DNA from: Clostridiales bacterium
GTDB taxonomy: Bacteria > Bacillota > Clostridia > Oscillospirales > Oscillospiraceae
NCBI GenBank assembly: GCA_029008095.1
Contig: JAQXJB010000033.1
Coordinates: 1 to 33,632 of the forward strand
Direction: 5' to 3'
DNA: 33,632 bases
Shown: one piece after another, positions 14,697 to 23,047 of the stretch
How positions within the stretch are numbered: position 1 is the first letter of the stretch
How the letters are laid out: every line of letters begins with the position of its first letter
The notes under the pieces: model-generated
What the model was told of the DNA's origin: nothing
The model's database searches: none
What the model saw: the letters and a program-made list of their open reading frames with translations, nothing else
Program-made: the position numbers and the translations under genes

Positions 14697-17228
14697 TTAC
14701 GCGGTTTCTATGCTGGCGGCCTCCTGGAGCTTCAGGTATTCCACCGCTTCCTCGCGCATCTTGTACTTGAGTATCTTTCCGGCGGCGTTCATGGGGAAGG
14801 CGTCCACGAAGCGGACATAGCGGGGAGTCTTATGCTTCGCCATATGGGTGCGGACGAATTCCTTGATGCCGTCCTCGTCCACGGCAGCGCCCCCCTTGCG
14901 GATAACGCAGGCCATGATCTCCTCGCCGTAGTCCTTATCGGGCACGCCGATGACCTGAACGTCGGAGACCTCGGGATGGGTATAGATAAAGTCCTCGATC
15001 TCCTTGGGATAGATATTCTCGCCGCCGCGGATGATCATATCCTTGATTCGTCCTGTGACCTTGAAATTGCCGTCGGGCAGGCGGCGGAGCAGGTCGCCGG
15101 AATGGAGCCAGCCGTCCTTGTCGATGGCGGCGGCGGTGGCCTCGGGCATCTTGTAATAACCCTTCATGATGTTGTAGCCGCGGGCAACGAACTCGCCGTC
15201 CACGTTGTCGGGAACCTCCTCGCCGGTCTCGGGGTCGATTATCTTGCACTCAACGCCGAAGAAGGGGCTGCCGACGGTGTTTACGCGAACCTCCAGAGAG
15301 TCGGTGGTCTTGGACATGGTGCAGCCGGGGGAAGCCTCGGTCTGGCCGTAAACGATGCATATCTCGGGCATGTTCATCTTGTTTACAACGTCCTCCATGA
15401 CCTTGATGGGGCAGGGAGAACCGGCCATGATACCGGTGCGCATGTGGCTGAAATCGGTCTTTTCAAAGTCGGGATGCTCCAGCATGGCGATGAACATGGT
15501 GGGTACGCCATGGAAGCAGGTGATCTTCTCCTTGGTGATGCACTTGAGACCCTTGGAGGGAGAGAAGGCCGGGATGGGGCTCATGGTGGTGCCGTGGGTC
15601 ATGCAGGCGGTCATGGCGAGAACCATGCCGAAGCAGTGGAACATGGGCACCTGTATCATCATGCGGTCGGCGGTGGAGAGGTCAAGGCCGTCGCCGATGG
15701 TCTTGCCGTCGTTGACGATATTGTAATGGGTGAGCATGACGCCCTTGGGGAAGCCGGTGGTGCCGGAGGTGTACTGCATGTTGCATACGTCGTGCTTGCT
15801 GATGGCAGCGGCGCGGCGGTAGACCTCCTCAATGGGCACATCCTTGCCCATTTCAAGAGCCTCGTCCCAGGTGAGGCAGCCGGGCTGGCTGCTCTCCACG
15901 GTGACGATATTGCGCAGGAAGGGCAGCTTCTTCATGTGCAGGGGCTTGCCCTTTTCAGCGGTGGCCAGCTCGGGGCAAAGCTCCTTCATAATGGCCACGT
16001 AGTCGCTCTCCTTGTAGCCGTCCACCATGACCAGAGTATGAGTATCGCTCTGGCGCAGGAGGTACTCGGCCTCGTGTATTTTATACGCGGTGTTCACCGT
16101 GACGAGGACGGCGCCTATCTTCACCGTTGCCCAGAAGGTTATATACCAGGCGGGCACATTGGTGGCCCAGATGGCGACGTGGTCGCCGGCCTTCACGCCC
16201 ATCGCTATGAGGGACTTGGCGAAGGCGTCAACATCGTCCCGGAACTGGGGATAGGTGCGGCTGTAATCGCACTCCGTATAGCGGAAAGCCCACTGGTCGG
16301 GGAACAGCTCGCACATCTTGTCCAGAACCTGGGGGAAGGTCAGGTCGATGAGGTGCTCCTTGGGCCAGACGTATTTACCGGTCTTGCGGTTATTGTCCTG
16401 CAGGCGGTCGGTGACCAACTGCTCGCCAAGGAAATCGCTCATGAAGTTGGCGTAATGGGGGAATACGATACCGGCGGATGCCAGGTCGGGTGCGTATTTC
16501 TTCAGCCACTCAAGGGTGACGTAGCCCTCATAGTTGATGGAGCGCAGGGCGCGGAAGATATCCTCAAAGGGCAGGTCGCCCTCGCCCATCATGCGGTACT
16601 GCACCTCGCCGTTCACCATGACGCTGTCTTTGATGTGGGTATATTTAATGTACGCACCCAGATTTTCCACGGTCTTGCCGGGGGTCTCGTTCATGAAGCG
16701 GTAGGGATGATGGATATCCCAGAGGGCGGCAACGTAGTCGCTGCCCACGTCCTCCAGCAGGTTCTTCAGGCGGGCGGTATCGGCGTAAACGCCGTTGGTC
16801 TCAACCAGGAGGTAAACGCCCGCTTCCTCGGCAATGGGAGCCAGAGCCTTGAGCTGGGCGAGCACGGCGGCGTCGTCCACCTCGCCGTCCACGGCAGCCT
16901 TCTCGTCGCCCAGAACGCGGATATAGGGGGTCTTGAGCTTGCGGGCCAGCTCGATATATTCCTTCAGCTCGGCGATGTTGGCCTCGCTCTTGTCAGCGTA
17001 TTTCAGGCTGCAGCCGGAAGAAAGGCAGCATATCTCCAGATTGCGCTTATGCAGATGCTCCACGGTGGCATTGATGTTCTCGGGGCGGAAGGGCTTGGCC
17101 TTCACGGAGAAGATCTCGTCGCCAAGGCCGCGCATCTCGATGCCGGCGAAGCCGAAGTCCTTGGCCATGGAATAGATGTCGCTCCAGTCGAAATCGGGAC
17201 ATCCGAGAGTTGAAAATGCAAGTTTCAT
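14697..17228 (-). CDS. Xylose isomerase-like TIM barrel fused to acyl-CoA synthetase
   Basis: This 843-residue protein joins two enzymes. Residues 1 to about 270 form a sugar phosphate isomerase/epimerase-type TIM barrel. Its usual metal ligands are in place: LLVETNG, LWDIHHP, YTHIKDS and TLEW. Residues from about 300 to 843 are a complete AMP-forming acyl-CoA synthetase of the FadD/ACSF2-like type. It has YTSGTTGFPKG near 486, YGQTEAS, HSGDL, GRIKDMIIRGGENIYP near 726, and the catalytic lysine in NAAGKILK near 812. AGGAGG lies just upstream of the ATG. The gene stands alone between a T-box leader and a terminator. The fused pair presumably acts on the same small acid or its CoA ester. Leucine-linked control (see the T-box entry) suggests a branched short-chain acid such as isovalerate, which is inference. 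Confidence 0.88.
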   Translation of the reverse strand: MKLAFSTLGCPDFDWSDIYSMAKDFGFAGIEMRGLGDEIFSVKAKPFRPENINATVEHLHKRNLEICCLSSGCSLKYADKSEANIAELKEYIELARKLKTPYIRVLGDEKAAVDGEVDDAAVLAQLKALAPIAEEAGVYLLVETNGVYADTARLKNLLEDVGSDYVAALWDIHHPYRFMNETPGKTVENLGAYIKYTHIKDSVMVNGEVQYRMMGEGDLPFEDIFRALRSINYEGYVTLEWLKKYAPDLASAGIVFPHYANFMSDFLGEQLVTDRLQDNNRKTGKYVWPKEHLIDLTFPQVLDKMCELFPDQWAFRYTECDYSRTYPQFRDDVDAFAKSLIAMGVKAGDHVAIWATNVPAWYITFWATVKIGAVLVTVNTAYKIHEAEYLLRQSDTHTLVMVDGYKESDYVAIMKELCPELATAEKGKPLHMKKLPFLRNIVTVESSQPGCLTWDEALEMGKDVPIEEVYRRAAAISKHDVCNMQYTSGTTGFPKGVMLTHYNIVNDGKTIGDGLDLSTADRMMIQVPMFHCFGMVLAMTACMTHGTTMSPIPAFSPSKGLKCITKEKITCFHGVPTMFIAMLEHPDFEKTDFSHMRTGIMAGSPCPIKVMEDVVNKMNMPEICIVYGQTEASPGCTMSKTTDSLEVRVNTVGSPFFGVECKIIDPETGEEVPDNVDGEFVARGYNIMKGYYKMPEATAAAIDKDGWLHSGDLLRRLPDGNFKVTGRIKDMIIRGGENIYPKEIEDFIYTHPEVSDVQVIGVPDKDYGEEIMACVIRKGGAAVDEDGIKEFVRTHMAKHKTPRYVRFVDAFPMNAAGKILKYKMREEAVEYLKLQEAASIETA

Positions 17229-17304
17229 TTGTATTCCTCCTGTTGGTGATCGCGCTCAAAAGCGGTGAATGTGTGTAACTTACGGTGTACGGGTATCTGC
17301 GGGC

Positions 17305-17338
17305 AAAAAAAACGCCCCTCGCAGCCCTGCTGCAAGAG
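17305..17338 (-). terminator. T-box attenuator terminator
   Basis: The stem CTCTTGCAG / CTGCGAGGG (17330-17338 with 17316-17324) has a 5-nt loop and is followed by GCG and eight T. Its left arm is shared with the antiterminator, so the two folds exclude each other. Confidence 0.85.
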
Positions 17339-17587
17339 ACGAAATAAATCCGCGGTACCACTCTTATTGGCTCATAGCCCACTCTGCGGCGCATTCACGC
17401 CGGGTCTTTTCTTAACGGGGGGACGTACCCCGTCCGCGCCTACCGGGCAAAAAGCCTTTGGGGCGGCCGCTCGGGAGCGAGTATCGGTCATGGACGCCAC
17501 CCTGCCTCGCACCATCCGGCAGGTCTCTGTGGAAGCGCTTCCCACGCCTTATTCTCCGTCGCAGCGTTTTAACGTGCTGAATTATTG
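17305..17587 (-). promoter_or_regulatory. T-box riboswitch, probably leucine-specific
   Basis: The minus-strand leader has the features of a T-box. Stem I closes with GCTGC/GCGGC (17561-17565 with 17466-17470). A GGAG/CTCC helix lies below the specifier loop (17554-17557 with 17474-17477) and an upper helix above it (17542-17548). AGAGA at 17524-17528 is the bulge motif, and GGTGCGAG is the distal loop. The T-box sequence GTGGTACCGCGG lies near 17350-17361. In the specifier loop the triplet at 17479-17481 reads CUC followed by a purine, one base from the helix, as in the glycine T-box whose structure is known. The bulge UGGU (17357-17360) calls for a tRNA with discriminator A, which fits tRNA-Leu. 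UAC (Tyr) is the next best reading. AAGAG (17361-17365) can pair with CUCUU of the terminator stem to form the antiterminator. Confidence 0.85.
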
Positions 17588-17593
17588 TAGTCA

Positions 17594-17622
17594 TTTATAG
17601 CAGAAATTCTCCGCAATGTCAA
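17594..17622 (-). promoter_or_regulatory. Consensus sigma-A promoter of the T-box leader
   Basis: TTGACA at 17617-17622 and TATAAA at 17594-17599 are separated by exactly 17 nt on the minus strand. Transcription should start near 17587, at the 5' end of the T-box. Confidence 0.88.
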
Positions 17623-17692
17623 GGGTAATTTTTTTGAAATCTCAAATTTCCCGGAAAATATAATATTTTGCATAAAGTTTTTAAAAAATTCA

Positions 17693-17722
17693 TTGGCGGT
17701 ATAAGCGAATCTGTGATATAAT
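17693..17722 (+). promoter_or_regulatory. Candidate promoter toward the GH3 gene
   Basis: TTGGCG at 17693-17698, an 18-nt spacer and TATAAT at 17717-17722 with an extended TG (TGA before the -10) point right. The promoter is divergent from the T-box promoter. A leader of about 380 nt full of repeats would separate it from the GH3 start. Confidence 0.55.
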
Positions 17723-17750
17723 TTTTGCGAGTAACGATAATACGCAAAAC

Positions 17751-18027
17751 CGAAGAATCACCGCACTAACGGAACTGCCTATCTAAACCCAACGCCGGAG
17801 ATTCTTCCCTTCGGTCAGAATGACATAACTTGAGGTCTTATGCAACGTAACAACAACACAGCAACCCCCAGCATTCCTCGGCGGAGGCACACCTCCGCCC
17901 TACGTTCTATCCATAAGAGTGAAGGTAACTTCGTAGGGCAGGGGCGCGCCCCTGCCGTGCAATAACGACCCGCACCATATAACGACCAAACGCAAAATCC
18001 CCAAAAACCTGTCATTCTGAGCCACGC
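17751..18027. repeat. Repeat mosaic before the GH3 gene
   Basis: A long element lacking its left end lies at 17751-17824. An inverted hairpin pair occupies 17880-17956, with feet CTAC at 17900 and GTAG at 17933 facing each other. In the left hairpin one arm base has changed (ACCTCC in place of GCCTCC). The conserved tail and a left half of the long element (18011-18027) follow. No gene is seen in this part of 17229-18113. Confidence 0.82.
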
Positions 18028-18113
18028 CCCTACTTTCAATCCAAACAATAAAATATAAAAATAACCATACCACAGGGGGGAAACTCCCCTTATCCAACGA
18101 AAGGAGCGTAACT

Positions 18114-20480
18114 ATGAACACGAAGATCAGAGCCAAGGATCTTGTTGCCCAGATGACCCTTGAGGAAAAAGCATCCCTCTGCTCCGGCGGAAGCGCCTGG
18201 ACGCTGAAGGGCATCGAGCGGCTTGGACTGCCTGAAATATTTGTCACCGACGGCCCTCACGGCCTGCGCAAGCAGAAGGGCATGAGCCTGAGCGATTCCG
18301 TACCCGCCACCTGCTTCCCCACGGCCTGCGCCACCGCCTGTTCCTTTGACCGGGGTCTCCTCTTTGAAATGGGCGCCGCCATCGCGGACGAGTGCCGCCA
18401 GGAGGACGTGGCCGTTCTGCTCGGCCCGGGCGTGAACATCAAGCGCAATCCCCTCTGCGGCCGCAATTTTGAATATTTCAGCGAGGATCCCATGCTTGCC
18501 GGCGAAATGGGCGCCGCCTTCGTAAAGGGCGTGCAGAGCCGGGGCGTGGGCGTTTCCGTGAAGCATTTCGCCGCCAATAATCAGGAGACCCGCCGCCTTA
18601 CCGTCAACTCCGTTATCGACGAACGCACCCTGCGCGAGATCTACCTTGCCGCCTTTGAGCGCGTTGTAAAGCAGGCGAAGCCCTGGACGCTGATGTGCGC
18701 CTATAACCAGCTCAACGGCGAATTCTGCTCCGAGAACAAGTATCTGCTCACGGACATTCTCCGGGACGAATGGGACTTTGACGGCATAGTCATGTCCGAC
18801 TGGGGCGCGGTAGTAGACCGCGTAAAGGGCGTGGAGGCCGGTCTCGACCTTGAAATGCCCGGCGGCGACACATGGAATGACGAGCAGATCATTCTTGCGG
18901 TGAACGAGGGCCGCCTTGACGAAAAATACGTCAACCTCTGCGCCGAGCGTATCGTTGAGCTTATCCTCCGCACCCTTGACCGGGTAAAGGAGGACTACGA
19001 CGCCGAGGTCCACCATGCTCTGGCCCGCCGCGTGGCCATCGCCTCCTCCGTTTTGGTGAAAAACGAGGGTCTGCTCCCCTCCTCCATCTTCAAGACCGCC
19101 GCCGTTATCGGCGCCTTTGCCGAGACTCCCCGCTACCAAGGTTCCGGCTCATCCCGCATCTCCCCCACCATGCTGGACACCGCCAAGCGCGAGTTCACCA
19201 AGGCCGGCGTAAAATTCGTCTACGCCCCCGGCTACGGGCTGGACGACGCCGAGCCCAACGAACCCCTCATCGCCGAGGCCTGCGAGGCGGCAAAGGGCAA
19301 GGACATCGTTTACATCTTCGCCGGTCTGCCGGATAAATTTGAGTCCGAGGGCTTTGACCGCGAGGACATCATGATGCCCCGCGCTCACACCGAGCTTATC
19401 CGCCGCGTCTCCGAGGTCAACCCCAATGTGGCGGTCATCCTCTCCTGCGGCTCCGTGGTTGACATGTCCTGGGAGGGCTATGCCAAGGCCATTCTTATCT
19501 CCTATCTGGGCGGTCAGGCAGGCGCGGGCGCTGCCGTGGATATCCTTCTGGGCCGCGTAAATCCCTGCGGCAAGCTGGCCGAGACCTGGCCGTATAAGCT
19601 GGAGGACGTACCCAGCATGGCCAACTTCCCCGGCACGGGCAATAACGTTGAGTACCGCGAGGGTCTGAACGTGGGATACCGCTATTTCGACACCGCCGGC
19701 GTGGAGCCCCGCTACCCCTTCGGCTACGGCCTGAGCTACACCAAATTTGAGATAACCGACCTGCTGCTGAGCGCCCGCCGCGCCGCTGACGACGGGGAGA
19801 TAACCGTTTCCTGCATGGTCACAAACATGGGCAATATTGCCGGCGCGGAGATCGTACAGCTTTACGTTTCCCCCGCCGCCAGTGATAAGGTATACCGCCC
19901 CGCCAAGGAGCTGAAGGGCTTTGAGAAGGTGCGCCTGAATCCCGGCGAGAGCAAGCGCGTATGGTTCAAGCTGGGCGGCCGCGACTTTGCCTATTACAAC
20001 ACAGACGCCAAAAAATGGACTGTGGACAGCGGAAACTACATCATCGGTATCGGTAACTCCAGCCGTGATATCCGCCTTCAGAGCGCCGTTTACGTGCTCA
20101 ATACGGACGGTATAAAAGCTCAGGACAAGAGAAATAAGCTGGGCTGCTACTACGACGTGAAGCCGGGCGTTCCCGTTTCCGACGCCGAGTTTGAGGCGGT
20201 TTTGGGTCATCCCATCCCCACTGACAGCGTCAGCGACGGCCCCTTCACCATCAATTCCTGCGTCGGCGAGCTGCTCACCTGCGAGGAAGGCCGCAAGCTC
20301 ATGAGCAAATATATGAAGGACGGCAAGCTGAGCGGCCCGGACGAGGATTTCACCCATATGTTTGAAAAATCCTTCATGGAGATGCCCCTGCGCTCCATCG
20401 GCATGATAGACCCCGAGGTGTTCGCCAAGGCCAAGCTCCCCGCCCTCGTTGAGCGCCTGAATAAATCCAGAGGTCTTTGA
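18114..20480 (+). CDS. Glycoside hydrolase family 3 beta-glycosidase
   Basis: This 788-residue protein is a GH3 enzyme, probably a beta-glucosidase or beta-xylosidase. The N-terminal TIM barrel has VTDGPHGLR, KHFAANNQE and the nucleophile aspartate in VMSDWGA. The second domain carries SEGFDRED, whose glutamate is in the place of the usual acid/base. PFGYGLSYTKFE begins the fibronectin-III-like domain. About 120 further residues after the Fn3-like domain (from roughly 660) are a C-terminal extension I do not recognise. No signal peptide is present, so it acts in the cytoplasm on imported oligosaccharides. AAAGGAG precedes the ATG. The gene is monocistronic with its own terminator. Its neighbours, two esterases on the other strand, may take part in plant glycan use. 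Confidence 0.93.
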   Translation: MNTKIRAKDLVAQMTLEEKASLCSGGSAWTLKGIERLGLPEIFVTDGPHGLRKQKGMSLSDSVPATCFPTACATACSFDRGLLFEMGAAIADECRQEDVAVLLGPGVNIKRNPLCGRNFEYFSEDPMLAGEMGAAFVKGVQSRGVGVSVKHFAANNQETRRLTVNSVIDERTLREIYLAAFERVVKQAKPWTLMCAYNQLNGEFCSENKYLLTDILRDEWDFDGIVMSDWGAVVDRVKGVEAGLDLEMPGGDTWNDEQIILAVNEGRLDEKYVNLCAERIVELILRTLDRVKEDYDAEVHHALARRVAIASSVLVKNEGLLPSSIFKTAAVIGAFAETPRYQGSGSSRISPTMLDTAKREFTKAGVKFVYAPGYGLDDAEPNEPLIAEACEAAKGKDIVYIFAGLPDKFESEGFDREDIMMPRAHTELIRRVSEVNPNVAVILSCGSVVDMSWEGYAKAILISYLGGQAGAGAAVDILLGRVNPCGKLAETWPYKLEDVPSMANFPGTGNNVEYREGLNVGYRYFDTAGVEPRYPFGYGLSYTKFEITDLLLSARRAADDGEITVSCMVTNMGNIAGAEIVQLYVSPAASDKVYRPAKELKGFEKVRLNPGESKRVWFKLGGRDFAYYNTDAKKWTVDSGNYIIGIGNSSRDIRLQSAVYVLNTDGIKAQDKRNKLGCYYDVKPGVPVSDAEFEAVLGHPIPTDSVSDGPFTINSCVGELLTCEEGRKLMSKYMKDGKLSGPDEDFTHMFEKSFMEMPLRSIGMIDPEVFAKAKLPALVERLNKSRGL

Positions 20481-20508
20481 TATTTATTCATAATACTTCG
20501 TATAATAA

Positions 20509-20544
20509 TCCACCGGTACGCATGCGCACCGGTGGATTTCTTTT
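20509..20544 (+). terminator. Rho-independent terminator of the GH3 gene
   Basis: The perfect stem TCCACCGGT / ACCGGTGGA (20509-20517 with 20528-20536) encloses ACGCATGCGC and is followed by TTTCTTTT. It lies 28 nt past the GH3 stop. Confidence 0.88.
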
Positions 20545-20566
20545 CTATATAGCTTGGAAGATGAAC

Positions 20567-20785
20567 GTAGGGCTGAGGCGCGCCTCAGCCGGGACAGTAA
20601 CGATTTTTACCGCAGAAATGATCATACGATGAATTGTAAAATCCATGTCATTCTGACGGTCGGGAAGACTCTTCGCAGTCGATTTTTTCGTAGGGGCGTG
20701 CATTGCACGCCCGCTATGGAACGACGTCTGCGGCAGTAACGAAAACATAAACAATGTCATCCTGAGCGTTCTGCTCAGGATGACA
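20567..20785. repeat. Two GTAG-foot hairpin variants and long-element remnants
   Basis: Foot GTAG at 20567-20570 is followed by the palindrome GGCTGAGGCG/CGCCTCAGCC, seen only once in the window. A degenerate long-element piece lies at 20648-20680. Foot GTAG at 20690-20693 is followed by GGGCGTGC-ATT-GCACGCCC. A collapsed long-element end at 20756-20784 forms a hairpin (separate entry). No gene is seen in 20481-20808. Confidence 0.78.
20756..20784 (-). terminator. Hairpin downstream of the esterase operon, possible terminator
   Basis: GTCATCCTGAGC and its exact complement form a 12-bp stem with a 5-nt loop, 25 nt past the stop of the minus-strand esterase gene. The sequence after it on that strand (ATTGTTTATG) is only moderately T-rich, so termination is uncertain. 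It looks like two long-element ends brought together. Confidence 0.4.
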
Positions 20786-20808
20786 TAATTTTATACATCA
20801 ATGTATTA

Positions 20809-21633
20809 TCAACCATCAATCCAGAAGGGATTGGGGAGGGGCGGCATACGGTCAAGGTCTATGAACGAAAGGCCGTGGCGCAGATGGGGATAGAAGAATA
20901 TCGGCTCGTGGCTGCCGGGGCCTTCCACATAGCGGTGCTCGATGCCCAGCTTTTCAAGGTCGGCATGAAGCTCACGGGCGGGCATCACCAGCATATCGTT
21001 TTTGCCGCAGGCCATGTAAATGGAGGGCAGGTCAACGCCCTCGGCCTTCATATGAGCGGCCAGCACGGCGGGATTGCTCTCGCTCTCGGGGTACTTATCC
21101 AGATCGCCGAAAACGGAGGCGAAGAAGCCACGGGTCGCGCCCACGAGGTTGGGTTCGTCGGTGGAATTGGCAATGTCATATTTCACCAGGGCGGGGCTGA
21201 TGGCGACGATGTGGCCGAAGGTATCATGAAAGCGCAGACCGTTGATGAGCGCGCCGAAGCCGCCCATAGAGATGCCGCCGATGATGGTGTCCTCCCGTTT
21301 GTCGGAGAGGGGGAACACCTTGCGGGTGAACTCCACCAGCTCCCGGCCTATTAGCTCGGAATACATGTCCAGCCGGCCCATGTCGTTGACGTAGAAATGG
21401 TTCTCGCCTTCGGGCATAATGATTGCAAGATTATTCATCATGGAGAGGTCGCCGATATCGGAGCTTTTGAACCACTCCATGGAGCCGCCGCCGTAGCCGT
21501 GGAGCAGATACAGGGTCTTGAGAGGCTTCATCGGGCCGGGCATGGGAAACATGGAATCGCCGGGGAGCACTGCCGTGAAATTCACAGGGCGGTGCAGGCT
21601 CATGGAACTGAAGGTGCACTGTATAATAGCCAT
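20809..21633 (-). CDS. CE1/esterase D-family serine esterase (downstream copy)
   Basis: This 274-residue alpha/beta hydrolase belongs to the putative esterase family that includes tributyrin esterases, feruloyl or acetylxylan esterases and S-formylglutathione hydrolase. LLHGYGG supplies the oxyanion region. The nucleophile is the serine of GISMGG near residue 120. The acid is in ACGKND and the histidine in GSHEP near residue 242. The start at 21633 is chosen because AAGGAGGG lies at 21642-21649; an 18-residue upstream extension has no ribosome site. No signal peptide is seen. It is separated by one base from its paralogue upstream and clearly co-transcribed. A role in deacylating imported glycan fragments is likely but not proven. 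Confidence 0.87.
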   Translation of the reverse strand: MAIIQCTFSSMSLHRPVNFTAVLPGDSMFPMPGPMKPLKTLYLLHGYGGGSMEWFKSSDIGDLSMMNNLAIIMPEGENHFYVNDMGRLDMYSELIGRELVEFTRKVFPLSDKREDTIIGGISMGGFGALINGLRFHDTFGHIVAISPALVKYDIANSTDEPNLVGATRGFFASVFGDLDKYPESESNPAVLAAHMKAEGVDLPSIYMACGKNDMLVMPARELHADLEKLGIEHRYVEGPGSHEPIFFYPHLRHGLSFIDLDRMPPLPNPFWIDG

Positions 21634-21634
21634 A

Positions 21635-22516
21635 TCAATTTCCCTCCTTACCGATAACGTCAAATTCCGGGTCGTAATTTTCCACAAAAAACGGATTCAT
21701 AAACTCGCCGCCCGGCTCGCCCAGCGAGTGGGCAAGGCCGCGCGCCAGGAACTTTCTCCAGAACGGCCACTCATGCGTGCCGGGGCCTTCCTCATAGGTA
21801 TGGGCAAAGCCTATGGAATCCAGATAGCGGTGCAGGTCGCGGTTCACGTTGGAAAGCTCGTCATTATAGCCGCAGGCGAAATAGAGGTCAGGCAGGGGCT
21901 TTCCGCTCTCCATCAGCTCCCTGGCGATAGTGCGGGGATCGTCTCTGCCGCCCTCCACCTTGTTGATATCACCGAAAAGGCGCTCGTAGTAATGTTTATT
22001 CACGCCCAGCATGTTGACCTCTTCCGTGCTGTACTTTATGGTATTGATAACTATGGCGGAGGAAAGGCCGATAATATGGCCGAAGGTCTCGCTGAAGGCA
22101 AGGCCGTTTCTTATGGCTCCGTAGCCGCCCATGGAAAGGCCGGCAATGAAGGTATCTTCCCGCTTATCAGAGAGGGGGAATATCTTGCGGGTATACTCCA
22201 CCAGCTCCTGCCCGATATAGCTCGCGCCCTTGACGCCGCTGGTGGGCTGGTCAACATAAAAGCCGTTGTCACCGGAGGGCATGACCACCGCAAGGCCGTA
22301 CTGCTGGGAAAGCTCGTTTATATTCGTGTTCAGCAGCCAGTCGTTGCAGTTGCCCATATACCCATGGAGCAGATACAGGGTCTTGAATTTTTTCTTAGAG
22401 GCAGCCTCGCTCCCCGTGGCCGGGATAGGGCCGGGCATCTCCGCCGGCAGGAGCACATGTATGCCCACCTGGCGGCCAAGGCTTACGGAAAAGAAGTTTA
22501 CCTGAAACCATGCCAT
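21635..22516 (-). CDS. CE1/esterase D-family serine esterase (upstream copy)
   Basis: This 293-residue protein is a paralogue of the esterase gene that follows it. It has LLHGYMG, the nucleophile serine in GLSMGGYG near residue 128, the acid region ACGYNDE and the histidine in GTHEWPFW. The segments FTRKVFPLSDKREDT and YTRKIFPLSDKREDT in the two copies are almost the same, which shows tandem duplication. An AAAGGATG ribosome site lies upstream of the ATG. No signal peptide is present. The substrates of the two copies may differ because the surface loops are poorly conserved. Confidence 0.87.
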   Translation of the reverse strand: MAWFQVNFFSVSLGRQVGIHVLLPAEMPGPIPATGSEAASKKKFKTLYLLHGYMGNCNDWLLNTNINELSQQYGLAVVMPSGDNGFYVDQPTSGVKGASYIGQELVEYTRKIFPLSDKREDTFIAGLSMGGYGAIRNGLAFSETFGHIIGLSSAIVINTIKYSTEEVNMLGVNKHYYERLFGDINKVEGGRDDPRTIARELMESGKPLPDLYFACGYNDELSNVNRDLHRYLDSIGFAHTYEEGPGTHEWPFWRKFLARGLAHSLGEPGGEFMNPFFVENYDPEFDVIGKEGN

Positions 22517-22678
22517 AGTGTATCATCCTTTCGCAATTTATTATAATCTCAGTGTAACATGTTTCCCCCTGCTCTGCAAGAAATTATTGTAAATCTAAGG
22601 TGCCGCATGGGAGAACGTAAGGCAATAACTAATTTGACCGAATGAACGATAATACGGGCAAATGTAAAAAACAGCACC

Positions 22679-22859
22679 GTAGGGGCGTGCATTGCACGCC
22701 AGTGGGGCAAATGCGATACACACCGCAGAAACGATAACACAAATAAACTAAAAGCCATGTCATTCTGAACGAAGTGAAGAATCTCCCACGTTGGTTTTGC
22801 ATTGGCAGTCAAATAGGTGCGGAGATTCTTCGCACACGCGACCCGTGGCTCAGAATGAC
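22679..22859. repeat. GTAG-foot hairpin and inverted long element
   Basis: Foot GTAG at 22679-22682 is followed by GGGCGTGC-ATT-GCACGCC. A complete long element lies at 22759-22859 in the opposite orientation to most copies: its inner part reads as the reverse complement of the usual TCCGCA...GACTGCCAAT order. The remainder of 22517-22939 shows no gene. Confidence 0.78.
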
Positions 22860-22939
22860 GATGGTTTTCGCTCTTTGCCCTACACCAAATACCCCATGAT
22901 TTCTCATGTTCATTTTCTCTTTTCCGCCGCAAATTTTCC

Positions 22940-22968
22940 TTGTAATGCAGCGTCATTTATGGTATATT
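22940..22968 (+). promoter_or_regulatory. Candidate dnaA promoter
   Basis: TTGTAA at 22940-22945, a 17-nt spacer and TATATT at 22963-22968 with an extended TG (TGG before the -10) lie 80 nt upstream of dnaA. A second TATAAT at 22972-22977 has no matching -35. The leader between carries GGGAG at 23036-23040 as the ribosome site. Confidence 0.6.
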
Positions 22969-23047
22969 TATTATAATATGTATAACTATAATAACAGATA
23001 TCCTAACATATAGAACATGCTGAAAAAAGGCGTTTGGGAGAATAAAT

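Noticed and set aside
14679-17213. A plus-strand open frame of 844 codons opposite the fusion gene
   Set aside because: It is the antisense shadow of a GC-rich gene, shows no family motif, and the minus-strand gene has full catalytic motifs, promoter and terminator.
17452-17500. Aspartate (GAU) as specifier of the T-box
   Set aside because: GAU is followed by A, but the UGGU bulge needs a tRNA with discriminator A whereas bacterial tRNA-Asp has G.
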